Positions 10,066-21,479 are shown, numbered from the stretch's first letter. The stretch: DNA of 64,000 bases from Prorocentrum cordatum (GCA_963575745.1 CAUYUJ010015959.1:164503-228502), one strand, 5' to 3'. Numbers and translations: made by a program. Notes: generated from the letters alone by a model not told the origin.

Positions 10066-10228
10066 CGTGTGTCTGAAACCCGTCTGAAACCCGTCTGAAA
10101 CCCGTCTGAATTGGGTCTGAAAGTTCACAATATCTGTAAAATAACAGTGTTTGGTGCCGTGTCTGAAACCCGTCTGAAACCCGTCTGAAACCCGTCTGAA
10201 ACCCGTCTGAATTTGTCTGAATTTCACG
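10066..10228. repeat. 11-bp satellite, unit CCCGTCTGAAA
   Basis: Two runs (about 10066-10125 and 10160-10228) of an 11-bp unit with core TCTGAAA and spacer CCCG, separated by about 35 bp of unique sequence. Same core as 3652-3795 and 15327-15562. Just upstream, ACACGGTCG (10019-10027) and CGACCGTGT (10061-10069) form an inverted pair. Confidence 0.92.
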
Positions 10229-10229
10229 A

Positions 10230-11190
10230 CCCTTGGAGACGGCTGTGTGCGACCAAAAAAACCAGAAATGCCGCGTGTGGGCAGCTCCTGCACAGCCTGG
10301 TTGGCTCCTCCGTTGAGCCTGGCGGTGGTCTCTGCAGGGATACGGCCCGTGTTCTGGTTTCGCAGAACAAGTTTGCTGTTTCTCGGAAGCCAGGTACCGA
10401 CAGCGATAGCCAGAGCAGCTTGCAAGCCCCGAGTATGATGATGCGCCACATGATCCAATGATGAATGCACATGACGAGCCAGAGATGAGATGGTATCGAT
10501 GATTCTGGGATAACACGATATGATGTGACGGGTGGCGACGTATCGGATGCCGAATATGAGGACGATGAATGATGAGGTGGGGCGAGTTAGAATGAGTATT
10601 TTGAGGGAGAGGGTGCGATGCGGCACAAGTCGACCCCGCAACAAACAACAAAGCACGCATACTGGCATCGCAGCACGACTCAGCCCTGACCAGCTGGCGC
10701 GCCGCATGGTCTAGCCAGGGCGACACACGCGCGGTGTGTCATATATAGGCCATGTGGCAGTGGGGTGCCAGTTTGTTTCAAGCAGTTTATACAGCTGTTG
10801 TCGTGCCCACGTTTTTCTGCTCGGCTTTGGACGAGCACGCAGCTGGGTGGCACGTGGTGCGTCTTGCCTCGCGTCACGTGGTGGTCAATGACATACTTCC
10901 GAGCGTCCCTTGGTGCACCGTCTTGTGATTGGGGTGGTCGCGTGGTGCTTGGGGGCGGTCGTGCATACATGGCGTTGGGTTCTCGACGAGAAAACGTCGC
11001 CATAGAGCGGCGTGTCATCGCCAGGAGCGGTGCACGGGGCATCATGTGTGCGATAGTGAGACAATAGTCCGACGATCGTATCGTGCGTGCAACGTGCTGG
11101 CAGGGGTTTGAAGCGCCACGTGCACAGCACCGATGGTAGTCCTCTCTCCACTCACCTTCATTCAACCATCCGTCGCTAGGCATACTGGCC
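10230..11190. other. No gene recognised
   Basis: Unique sequence of mixed composition. Several 60-250 codon frames exist on both strands, but they overlap one another, lack any recognisable motif and change character mid-frame. I see no RNA gene. Confidence 0.6.
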
Positions 11191-11200
11191 CAATGTCAAC

Positions 11201-13745
11201 ATGCCTCGCAGATTTGTTCGTTTCAATCGAAACTGGACCAGCAGCGCCAGATTGGCGTCTGGGAAATTATTTGACACCCTTCTCGCAATCTATGGGGGAT
11301 GTAAGCGGATGTCCTCGAAAGACCTATGCATTCTCGCTCACTACGCCGTTCGAGCTGGGGTACCTGGGGCGAATTTCCGACGGATAGCTCTGCCACCTGG
11401 ATGCCAGACGGGGCGATATTCAAAGTATTTGAAGCGGCAGTTCCCTAAAGGAGGTCCTTTCTACAGAGCTCAGATCCCAGTTCATATGAAAGAGGACCCT
11501 TCGATAAAATCAAGAGATGTTATTTTCAAAAATATTTACCACGCGGTTTCGAGAGAGTTCGCGGAAACACCTTGGTTGGCAGATGTGCTCAAACGTGGGG
11601 GCGCTGACAATTTCGATAGCGTCATGTCGTTGCCATCGTATCGATCGAACCCATTGGTGCAGAAATCGCTGGATGAGTCGGGATCCTTTCCTCTCCCACT
11701 CGGTCTTTACGCGGATGGCATCCGATACACGCCTGTATCAGCAGGCCGCATTGACACACGTGGCTGCCGCTTCGTCCGCCCCCGCGCTCGGTTGAGGCCG
11801 GTAGACCCGACTGCGCCCCACTCCGCCCGAACCCCACCCGCCCTATCCCACTCCATACCATCCCACTCCACTTCACTCCACCCCACTCCGCTTCTCCCCA
11901 GCCCATCCCACTCCACCCCACCGCGCATCACCCCACCCCACCCCAACGCTCACGACGAGCTCACCCGTCTGACAGACACATTGCCGCGCGCCAGTGCAGT
12001 CTCGGACACGTAGCCGAGGCAGCGGATTCGTTGTTAGGAGTAAGCGTGATCAATCTTTTGACAAAAAAAACGGCATCTTCTCGGCTTCCTTCGAACCTCG
12101 CAATATTGTGAGTGCGGTTGCGGCGGTCACTGCAGCATTCACGCGATGTTTCTCGTGGCAGCTTGGATGTTAGAAGCTCTCGTCAACGGTGAAGTGCCAG
12201 CTAGACGGCACGACATGACGCCATGGGACCCCTTCGATGATATGAACAAGCCTGGGGACTCTCTGGGAGGTTTTCGGTGCATGGTCCTGTATTATAAAGG
12301 AGACTGGGCCGAATATCAGAAGAGTTTCGGTTTATCGTCGTGGGCAAAATCATACAACCCATGCCCAATTTGCGATTGCCCCCTGGACTGTATGCACGTC
12401 ACAGGGCCTGGCTTCATCACGAGTGACGGTATGTTGTACAATGATAGGGCCGAGGAGGAATACGAGAGGGCATGTTTGTCGTGTGAGATTCGCGTCGTGG
12501 TGGACTCGGAGGCCCTCCGATCAGCTATCGTTCGAAATTTAACATATGACATCAACGGGAAATCGGCGAAGGGGCGAGTTTTGGTAGGCCCCATCCCTGA
12601 GTATCCTGGGCTCGGCCTTGCTCGGCTAGACAGGCTAGAACCATCTGCGTCGGTGGTGAACCCGAATCTGTTCGAGAAGTACCCGATACCATTTGAAGCC
12701 ACTTTCTGGAGATCACATTATGATGTCGGTGGGAAGAAAACCATTGATTGGGTCACCCATAGATCGCCAATTTTCTCGAAGTCTCTGGGTACCAGCCCCG
12801 CCAGAACTCTTGCGATAGACTCCCTGCATACCGTTTACTGCGGGGTCATGATGACCCTGGTTGGGGCAATTTTCATGCGTCTGCTTCGAGCGAACCCCTG
12901 GCGCGCCCCAGAACATGCGAAGCTTCAGCGACTGGTTCACGATTTGGAAGGGTGGTACGATTATGCAGATATACCCCCCGATATGCGGATGGGCGGCATC
13001 ACAGAAAAAATGCTCCCGCGTCCTGGTGCTGACCCCCACCCTGGTGGAATGATGAAGGTGAAAGCTGCCGAATGTCATATGCTGCTGAACTTTGCCATAC
13101 ATATGAGCAGGAAGCACCTCGCTGTATTGCCACGAGGGGTGAATTTGCATCAGGCATCGGTGTCGCTGGAGGAGTGGTGCTTGACGTGCCGTGGAGCGCG
13201 AACGCGCCTAACTGTATCGCAGTACCAACGGTTGCTGGACACGTGTCGAGTGTGTATCTTTCAATCGCAGGACGCTGGTATCCACTCGTTACCCAAACAC
13301 CACAGCTTTGGCCACTTAACAATCAGGACACATGGGTACATAACTAGAGAGGCTCCTGGGGGGGAGGAGATGATGATGAGGTTGATGATTGAGGTGGTGA
13401 GGAGGATAATCGGGATCAGAGGAGCCGAACGGCGGAAAAAAGGGTTGTACGGGGGAGGGCGTGCCAACCGTCGGGTACTTGGACAAAACGGCCGACACCG
13501 TTCCGCGGGGACCGCGTTGCGATTTTGATGGCGGGCCCCCGAGGGGCCCACAACCCACCCCTCCCCCCAGCACCACCCACCTACCCAGCCAACTCCAAAC
13601 GAATTCCTAGAGGACCTGGGACCAAGGCAACCCGAAAGAAACAGCGACCTTCACGGACGAGCATCTGAAATTAGCCCTCAGGTTGTGCGCTCAGGCCGCC
13701 CACAAGCGAACGATGGAGTCATCTGTATTTTATTGCTTTGAACTT
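11201..13745 (+). pseudogene. Gene of a dinoflagellate repeat family (probable transposase), frameshifted
   Basis: Exon 1 (11201-about 11762) begins MPRRFVRFNRNWTSSARLAS and ends ...PLPLGLYADGIRYTP...DTR. The best intron is 11763-12022 (GC donor, CAG acceptor, C-rich inside). Exon 2 (12023 on) reads DSLLGVSVINLLTKK, then needs one base removed from the A8 run (12062-12069) to continue RHLLGFLRTSQYCECGCGGH into the open frame to 13338. Visible features are a Cys/His cluster (CECGCGGHCSIH), YYKGDWAEY, CPICDC and LAIDSLHTVYCGV. A third exon near 13622-13745 reads GNPKETATFTDEHLK. This layout matches a family I know as highly repeated in dinoflagellates. Transposase is an inference; I could not assign a DDE triad. 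With the extra A it is broken, unless that base is an assembly error. Confidence 0.6.
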
Positions 13746-13809
13746 CTGGGCCAAGTCGGAGGGAACACCCACATTTTCGCACCGCGGACCGCCCTCCCGC
13801 ATCTTGGCG

Positions 13810-14400
13810 ATGGAGGGCGAGCAGCGGGGGGTGCCCGCGTGGGTGAAGTCGAGGGCGAGGGAGCTGGCGCCGACCTGGAAGCAGAGGACGCTGAGCAGCA
13901 CGAACATGATGAGCATCGTGAGGATGGGCCAGGAGGAGGTGGCGCGGATTCAGATCGAGAGTCCTCCCGATCGGAACCTCGACCTGTTCGAAATGTTCTG
14001 CGGGAGCGGGGAGACGAGCGACCTCGTGCGAAACGCAGGAGGCGCTAGTCGTAAGTTCGACAGGACGCGAAGGCAAACCGACCAAGCCCAAGCCAATATC
14101 TGCACCATGGCGGTGCGAGCCGCCCTGGTGGTAATATCGGCTTGGGCTCGGACGACTTGCCTTCGATAGGAAAGGCAATGCTTCCGAGAATGCGTGCACC
14201 CTGGAGGGCGTGATCTGGGCTGGGTTTTCTGTGCTGCAGCTCCGTCCTGGGGCAACCGTATTTTTCGAAAATGAGTGCAGCAGCTGGATAAACATGACTC
14301 GGCGTTCGAGCGGGCGCAGGCGAGACGACATTCTCGGAAACGAGCGAGTGAGATCTGTTCTGGAAGCGAACATGCGTGCCGTGGTCATGTGGGGGCCTCG
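13810..14400 (+). pseudogene. Decayed methyltransferase-like gene
   Basis: ATG 13810 opens MEGEQRGVPAWVKSRARELA and reaches NLDLFEMFCGSGETSDLV at about 13974-14025. That is a Rossmann-type SAM-binding motif I (D-L-F-x-x-F-C-G-S-G). A GTAAG follows at 14052. The continuation lies in another frame from about 14170 (GVIWAGFSVLQLRPGATVFF, then CSSWINMTRRSSGRR to about 14390). The C-S-S-W-x-x-M with Arg-rich sequence downstream resembles a dinoflagellate family with a motif-I N-terminus. The two halves may be joined by an intron (about 14052-14168), but no exact splice keeps the frame, so decay is more likely. It overlaps the 3' end of the preceding transposase-like gene and may belong to the same repeat. 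Confidence 0.35.
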
Positions 14401-14419
14401 GAGCCATTCAACGGCCACA

Positions 14420-15320
14420 TCCCGATCACCCTATCCCTCCTCTCCCCCCTCTCCATCCTCCTCATGTTCCTCCTGCTCCCCTCCGCCTCCAAACCTCAGC
14501 CCCCTCGTTAAGTTCATCTTGCTCCTCCTCGCTCCCCCTCCTCATGTGAGCGCTATTGATGCTCTCATCCCTTCGAATGCAAGTCTCGCCCCGACACAAC
14601 CCACGCCTTGTGCCACCCCTGCCCCTACCCACCGATGCGAGGGGTACACTGGGAAGGGGGAGCTGGTGGATGATGAGGCGGACAAGGAGGAGAGGTGAGG
14701 ATATGCATAGGATGAGGATGAGAAGGATGAGCAGGAGGATGAGGGAACAAATCCTGACGATAAGATGTTCAGCATTGTTACTTGAGACTTGGTGTGTGCA
14801 AATCTGGACCACTGTGCAGCTAAGGTCGTGGCTGATGACATTGGCGTGCGCTCGTGGTGTATACAGCTTGCTGGAGAATCCAATCGCGTCCAGCTTATTT
14901 AAGTGCCCATGTGTGAGCGTTACGTTGCGCGCAGTTTCTTCCCAGAAGTTTGTTACATATTTGGGAGGATTTGGCGGCGCCACGCTCAAGCCGCTCGGTC
15001 TCTTTTCGACCCACAAGCAGGCTCTCGTACGGGAACTGCTGTGTGTAGATATCAAGGCCGCCAGGCGCAGATTGGCCCGTGCCCCTGTGCGACGGTTGTT
15101 TACAGATGTGCCCCGCGTTTCGAAGGGTACACGGTGCAAGCGCTCGACCCAGACAGGCTGGAGGCCAGATGCGTGGGTCAATGGGAACCACAAGCGTCTG
15201 GGGGCGTCGGCCACATATCCGACAGCATTTGCGGAGGGCGTTTGCTCCCTCGTGCTCGCATCACTCCGCTAATTGCGTGTGTTCTGCCTTGTTCATGGTG
15301 ACAGTTGCACCATGATGTTT
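14420..15320. other. No gene recognised
   Basis: Pyrimidine-rich to 14560, GA-rich near 14660-14750, then unique sequence. A 132-codon + strand frame (14903-15301) is Arg/Pro/Cys-rich without motifs, and I do not support it. Confidence 0.5.
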
Positions 15321-15326
15321 GCATGC

Positions 15327-15562
15327 CTCTGAACACAGTCTGCCCACAGTCTGACAGCAGTCTGGAAGCAGTCTCTGAACACAGTCTGAATGCAGTCTGA
15401 AAGTAGTCTGAAAGCAGTCTGAAAGTAGTCTGAAAGTGGTCTGAAAGTCTGAAAGTGGTCTGAAAGTGGTCTGAAAAAGTGGTCTGAAAGTGGTCTGAAA
15501 GTGGTCTGAAAGTGGTCTGAAAGTGGTCTGAAAGTGGTCTGAAAGTGGCCTGACCGTGTCTG
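15327..15562. repeat. 11-bp satellite, unit GTGGTCTGAAA
   Basis: About 18 copies with core TCTGAAA. The spacer is mostly GTGG in the distal half and CAGT/GTAG in the proximal half, so neighbouring units resemble each other more than distant ones, as expected from local homogenisation. Confidence 0.93.
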
Positions 15563-15589
15563 AGAGAGAGGAAGTGGGTCAGGGGGGTG

Positions 15590-15858
15590 CAATGCGAGAT
15601 GAGGGAGGGATGGAGGGAGGGAGGGAGGGAGGGAGGGATGGATGGGAACAGGGAGGGAGATAGGGAGGGAGGGGGAGGTAGGAGGGAAGGAAGGATGGAA
15701 GGACTGACGGAAGGACAGACATATGGAGGAGGAGGATGCGACCGACCAGGAGGGGGAGGGGGAAGGAGGAGGAATAGAAGGATGATGAGGAGGAGGAGGA
15801 GGAGAAGGAGATGAGGATGATGATGATGAGGATGAGGATGAGGATGAGGATGAGGATG

Positions 15859-15891
<33 letters not shown>

Positions 15892-16620
15892 CTGATGATG
15901 ATGAGGAGGAGGAGGAGGAGGAGGATGGGGGAGAAGAAGGGGAGGAGGATGAGAAGGGAGGAGGAGGAAGAGGAGGATGATGAATGAAGGAGAGGAAGAT
16001 GCGGAGGAGAAACAGCTGCAGCAGTAGCAGCAACATCCCTCCTCCTCCTCCTCCTCCTCCTCCGCATCCTCATCCTCCTTCTCCTCCTCCTCCTCCTCCT
16101 CCTCCTCCTCCTCCTCCTCCTCCTCCCTCCTCTCTCTCCTCCTCCTCCTCGTCCTCCTCCTCCTCCTCCTCCTCCTCCTCCTCCAATTCCTGTTTCTTCT
16201 CCCTCCCTCCCTCTCTCATTTCCTGCCTGTCCCCGCATGTCCTGCCCGTCTCCATCTGCCTTTCCTGGGGGCGGAGGGGGCGGTGTGATCCCCCCTCCTC
16301 CGGTTCCCCTCCTCCTCCTCCTCCTTCTCCTCCTCTCCTCCTCCCTCCTCCTCCTCCTCGTCCTCCTCTCCGTCTCCTCCTTCCCTCCTTCCTCCATCCA
16401 TCCGTCCATCCCCCTCTCCCCCTCCCGCCCCCCCCCCTCACTCCCCGTCCCCCCGTCCCTCCCTCCCTCCCGTCCCCTCCCGTCCCCTCCCTCCTTCCCT
16501 CCCGCCTTGCGTGCCTCAATCCCTCCCTCCCCCCCTCCCTCCCTCCCTCCCTCCCTCCTTCCCTCCCTTCGCTTCATCCCCGCCTCCACCTCCTACTCCA
16601 CTACCTCCTCCCCCTCGTCA
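15590..16620. repeat. 1-kb microsatellite cluster
   Basis: (GGGA)n (15590-15720), (GGA)n, (GATGAG)n and (GAT)n to 15900, (GAG)n, then an abrupt switch to (CTC)n (16035-16185) and (CCCT)n (16380-16570). The strand asymmetry flips at about 16020, so the halves could form a large foldback. No gene. Confidence 0.95.
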
Positions 16621-16857
16621 TCATCCTCGCGCTCTGGCGGCTGACCATGACACTTGTTCGCTATCTGCCCCAAACCTTCCCCTGCAGCCACCACCTTCGA
16701 AGGACGTGCAGGATTGGGGCGGACGGCGAGGAGGCGCCATGGCATTCGATCGGTTCCACGCCTTGGCTGTGCCCATGGGGCACATGTGATCCCGTCGCGA
16801 CCCCTCACGTGATCACCCCCATCGCCGCATCTATTCTTCCGTTCCAATTGGCTCAGT

Positions 16858-18019
16858 ATGCCTCCCAATCGGACTGTGACTTCCTCGTTTCAACGCGTGT
16901 TGCGAACGCCCGCCCCCGTGCCCACGGTAGACGCCGCTGGCGAGGCCCTGCCGACGGACGAGTGGGATCGAGAATGGGCCGTTGGTAGAGCATTCGATCG
17001 AGAGTGGACTCTCGAAGAGGAGGCCTGTGCGAGAGAGCTGTCCAGGGTGGAGGAGGAGGACGACGAGGACGAGCGGGAGTGCTTCGGGACCCTCAGGAGG
17101 GGGAGGCAGGGCAACTTCGGTTCCACGGGCTGACCACATGGGGCCTCGAGTTGATGCGGTTGGGGGACGGGATGATGCATCGACGTTGTATCGCTGAAGT
17201 TGGGGCGTGGTCGATTAGGACACGATGCGTCGCTGATGCATCGGCAACGCGACATGGTCCTCCAACCTCGTCTGCCCCCCCCCACGTGGACGGCCTGCGG
17301 GCTCGGAGCCCAAAGAACTCCAAGCGTCATCATCGGAAGCCGATCCTGCTAGTCCGTCCGCGCGCAGGCGCAAGGAATGCGAGATCGAGCGTCGCAGACA
17401 AGATCTGCCCATCCTCCCCAGACAACCCGTGTATGTGATTCCCACCCCTTCTCTGTCTATCTCTCTCGCTCGTGCCCCAATACTTCCTTCCCCGCCGCTT
17501 CCTGTTCATGGGGGTGGGGTGGATCATGTTTGCAGGCGGTCGATCCTGTCCTTGCCAGGATGGCGCAACGTTTTCGGAGGCAGCGGAGGCGGCTCGCCTC
17601 GAACAAGACGCCCTGACCCAAGGAGGAACCCGCGCGTACTTCCATCCACCCCCTTGGCCTCAGCTCGCCGCCGTCATGCAGAACGTGTCGAGGTCTCTCC
17701 GACCCAGGCGCGCGTGTCCCCCCCTGATCTGTCTAATTCCCAAGCGAGGCGGATGGCGATGAGGAGAGGGGAGGGGGGAGCGGGGGCACTCGCGGTTTCT
17801 TCCTTGGGCTAGATTCTCTCGAGCGTTTCGGTGCGCCTGCAACGTCCAGGCCCCAGGGATTGGTCTCGCGCGCAGGCTCCGAGCGCCGATTCCAGAGTTT
17901 GCAAAATTCGTCGGTTGGACAATCGACCCCCTGATTGCACGCTGGACGAACTGATCGTTTCATGCCGCCCAGGCTGTCTGCGCGAGCGCTGTCGGTGCCG
18001 CAAGCGAGAGCGCCAGTAA
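16858..18019 (+). CDS. Hypothetical multi-exon gene with Cys-rich C-terminus
   Basis: ATG 16858 opens MPPNRTVTSSFQRVLRTPAP, then an acidic stretch (VEEEDDEDERE), closing at 17133 unless spliced. Further protein-like pieces are GSEPKELQASSSEADPASPS with an Arg/Glu-rich end (about 17307-17432, before a GTATGTG donor), AVDPVLARMAQRFRRQRRRL after TTTGCAG (17536), and APSADSRVCKIRRLDNRPPD ending CRPGCLRERCRCRKRERQ after GCGCAG (stop 18017-18019). The last piece has a Cys cluster that could bind a metal. The exon chain is inferred from acceptors and composition. Product unknown. Confidence 0.33.
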
Positions 18020-18117
18020 TCCAATCCACCGACATTCATAATTGAAAGCCCATCCCAAACGACACCAAGTGGAAGTAGAAGGACACGGTGGAGGAGGGGG
18101 CGACGGGAATCAAGGGG

Positions 18118-18335
18118 AGGGCAAAGGAAGATGAGGATGATACGGAGGAGGAGGAGGAGGAGGACGAGGAGGAGGAGGAGGAGGAGGATGAGGATGAGGA
18201 GGGGGAGGAGGAGGAGGAGGAGGAGGAGGAGGAGGAGGAGGAGGAGGAGGAGGAAGAGGGGGGGGGCATGAGGGGGGACGGGGGATGGGGGAGGGGGAAG
18301 GGGAGGGGGAGGGGAAGAGGAAGGGGAAGAGGAAA
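18118..18335. repeat. (GAG)n and (GGGGA)n microsatellite
   Basis: GAG triplets change into G-rich GGGGA and GGAAGA units. It directly precedes the second copy of the 1.1-kb repeat. Confidence 0.93.
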
Positions 18336-18378
18336 ACGAGCCAGGCGAGGGCTGGCGAAGCGCGGCGTCGTTGTTGCA

Positions 18379-19425
18379 AATCCCACCAGCCCTCTGGGCG
18401 TAGGTGGTCTAGAACAGATCCTCGTCCACCCCTCCCTCTGCCCCCTTGGGGAGGGGTTTACCCCTCCCCCTACCCACTCCCCTGGACCTGGACGGGGGGT
18501 TTCGCGAGCAGTCGGACGGCTCTATTGGGCCCAAGATGGTTCCAAGAGCGCCTCAGCGAGCCCCAGATAACCTCCAAGATGGCTCAAGATAGCGTCAGAG
18601 CGCTCGAGATGGCTCCTAAGATGGTACCAAGAGGCCCAGATACGGCCCCATGACGGCTCCAAGTGGCCAACGAGCTCCCCAAGGATGCCCCGACGAGGCC
18701 CAAAATCGTCTCAAAACCTTAGGAACACCAATGTGGTGTTGCTTTCTCCCCGTTTCGCTTCCGATGGCCATCCAAGGCTTCAAGATGGCTCCAAGATGGC
18801 CCAAGAGGGCCCCACCAGAGGCCCAAGAGAGCCCCAAGACGGCCCCAAGATCGCCCAAGAGCGCTCCAAGATCGCCTCGCGTCGGGCCTGAGGGGGGGGG
18901 GCTAGTTATGGAACCCTCCTTCGTTGATCGGTCTCCTCCACGATGCCCCCAAAAGCGCCCCTACAGCCCCCAAGAGCGCCCCAAGAGGCGCCCATACGGC
19001 CCCAAGAGGCGCCCAAGAGGCCTCCAAGAGGCTCCCAAGAGACCCCCAATAAGCCTCAAGATGATCTCCGAAATGCATTTAAGACGCGTCTGGCTCTTCG
19101 GTTCGCCATCCTCTTCAATGTATCATCCCCCTCTTCCTCCTCCTCCTTATCCTCCTTCTCCTCCGTCTCCTCCCTCTGCTCCCTCTCCTCCTCGTCCTCC
19201 TCGTCCTCTCCCTACTCCACATCCTCCTCCTCATTCTCCTCCTCCTCCTCTTCCTCCCCCTCCCCCTCCGACGAGGATTCCTTCTCCATCCTCCCCCTCT
19301 TGGGGTACGTGACAGCTTCCCCGTCCGTTGTTATTATGCCTGCATGCTCCCCGACTTCCCTGATCACCTTGACTCCCCTGGGCATCGTTTCTGGATGGGC
19401 TGGTGGGGATGCGCGAAGCGTCAAC
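18379..19425 (+). repeat. 1.1-kb dispersed repeat, copy 2
   Basis: Direct copy of 600-1720, about 75 bp shorter mainly in the (TCC)n part. It begins AATCCCACCAGC, keeps the GGGGAGGGGTTTACC head, the CCAAGAtGGCC block and the tail with CTTGGGGTACGTGACAGCTT. Both copies end in sequence related by TGGATGGGCTGGTGGGGAT. Confidence 0.87.
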
Positions 19426-19863
19426 AATTTCAGGAACTCGTTCCCTGCTCTCTCATTCGCCATTTCTCCTACTTCCCCTCCTCTTCCTCTTTCTCCTCCT
19501 GCCCCCCCTCCTCCTCCTCCGCCCCCCCCCCTCCTCCTCGTCCCTCTCCGCTTATCCTTCTCACCCTCCTCCTCCTCGGACAAACCGATGGCGGACGCAT
19601 GAGTGCATAAACGAATTTCCAAGAAACGCATCCAAAGCAACCATATCAACCTCTCTCCTTCCCTCCCTCCTCTTCTCTTTTTTGTTTTGCGACAATTTTG
19701 TCCGAAATTGACAACTGCGACACTTTCGGAGAAGCAAGCGCTTGATTCGGACACACCCAAACTGTCAGATGCTTGATTCGGATCTATCCATGGTGTCGGA
19801 TCTATCTGGATAGACCCGCCGTAATTCCGGATCTTATGGTTAGAACCGGGGAACCCCTGGGCA

Positions 19864-20872
19864 GTCAGCCGGTCAGCCGGTCAGCCGGTCAGCCGGTCAG
19901 CCGGTCAGCCGGTCAACCGGTCACCGGTCAATCGGTCAGCCGGTCAGCAGGTCAGCCGGTCAACCGGTCAGCTGGTCAGCGCCTTCATCAGCTTCTTCAC
20001 GCGGCCAGCCGGTCAGCCGGTCAGCCGGTCAGCCGGTCAACCGGTCAACCGGTCAGCCGGTCAGCCGGTCGACCGGTCGACCGGTCAGCCGGTCATTTTG
20101 TCCGCAGGTCAGCTTGTCAGCTGGTCATGTGGTCAGCCGGTCGACCGGTCAGCCGGTCACCCGGTCAGCTTGTCAACCGGTCAGCCGGTCAACCGGTCAA
20201 CCGGTCAGCCGGTCGCAGCCGGTCAGTTGGTCAGCCGGTCAACCGGTCAGCCGGTCAAACGGTCAGCCATGTCAGCCGGTCAGCCGGTCAGCCGGTCAAC
20301 CGGTCCGGTCAGCCGGTCAGCCCGTCAACCGGTCTGCTGGTCAACCGGTCAGCCGGTCAGCCGGTCAGCCGCGGTCAGCGGGTCAGCCGGTCAGCCGGTC
20401 AGCCGGTCAGCCGGTCAACCAGTCAGCCGGTCAACCAGTCAGCCGGTCAGCCGGTCAGCCGGTCAGCCGGTCAAGAGGTCAGCCGGTCAGCTGGTCAGCC
20501 GGTCAGCCGGTCAACCGGTCAGCCGGTCAGCCGGTCAGCCGGTCAGCCGGTCAACCGGTCAGCCGGTCAACCGGTCAGCCGGTCAGCCGGTCAGCCGGTC
20601 AGCCGGTCAACCGGTCATCCGGTCAATCGGTCAGCCGGTCAGCCGGTCAGCCGGTCAACCGGTCAGCTGGTCAGCGCCTTCATCAGCTTCTTCACGCGGC
20701 CAACCGGTCAGCCGGTCAGCCGGTCAGCCGGTCAATTGGTCAACCGGTCAGCCGGTCAGCCGGTCGACCGGTCGACCGGTCAGCCGGTCAGCCGGTCAAC
20801 CGGTCAACCGGTCAGCCGGTCAGCCGGTCAGCCGGTCAGCCGGTCAGTTGGTCAACCGGTCAGCTGGTCAAT
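19864..20872. repeat. 8-bp tandem array (CCGGTCAG), copy 2
   Basis: About 120 units of CCGGTCAG/CCGGTCAA. A non-repeat insert (GCGCCTTCATCAGCTTCTTC and flank) occurs at 19979 and again at 20674, 695 bp apart, so the array has a higher-order repeat. All three + frames are open for 286-406 codons, which is an effect of the unit length. ACCGGT and CCGG palindromes recur every 8 bp. Confidence 0.96.
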
Positions 20873-20919
20873 TTGCACAACTATTCCACCATCGCCTCTT
20901 TTTTTTGTGCCTTTTGCGG

Positions 20920-21350
20920 CCTCTTGGGGGGCTCTGGGGCCCACTGGGCGCCTCTTGATGCTTCCTGGTGGTTTCTTCGGGCGGGAGGTTTAAGTTTTCG
21001 GTTCGATTTCCTTCTGGGGTCGCTTTGGGGGCCATTTCGGGGCCCTCTTGGGCCGCCTTGGGTGCCTCCTGGGCCGTCTTGGAATCTTCGGCCGTCTCGG
21101 GGCACTCTCGGGGGTCTGTCGGGCCGTTTTCGGGCGGCCTCGGGGGCTTCCGGGCCGTCTTGAGCGTCGTGCGGCCCGGGGGGCGATGGCGCGGCACATG
21201 TTCAAAACCTGGGAGAACGCGCATTGCATCTCGGGGCCATGTTGGGAGGCATATTGGAGGCCTCCTGGGGCGTCTTGAAGGCCGCATGAGCCATCTTGAC
21301 GACATCTTGGGCTTCTGCGATCGATCGTTCGGCGACTCGGGGCACTCTGG
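20920..21350. repeat. Degenerate GGCCTCTTGGG block
   Basis: Imperfect 9-11 bp units of GGCCTCTTGGG type (reverse of CCCAAGAGGCC) around a conserved core, GGGAGGTTTAAGTTTTCGGT. The same core and flanks recur near 23480-23530 and 54600-54625. It belongs to a dispersed family of low-complexity blocks. Confidence 0.75.
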
Positions 21351-21479
21351 GGCCGTGCCTCCCGGGCCGCCGCGGAAGCCTCGGGGAGCCCCAGGGAGGC
21401 GCTGTGGCCGCCGAGGGCCCCCCCCAGGAGCAGGGGCGGCGCAGTCACCCGGGCGCTGCAGGAGCGGGCGGGGGGGTCC

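Noticed and set aside
19773-20993. 406-codon and overlapping 286/349-codon + frames over the CCGGTCAG array
   Set aside because: All three frames are open because an 8-bp unit without stop words cycles through them; no independent coding signal.
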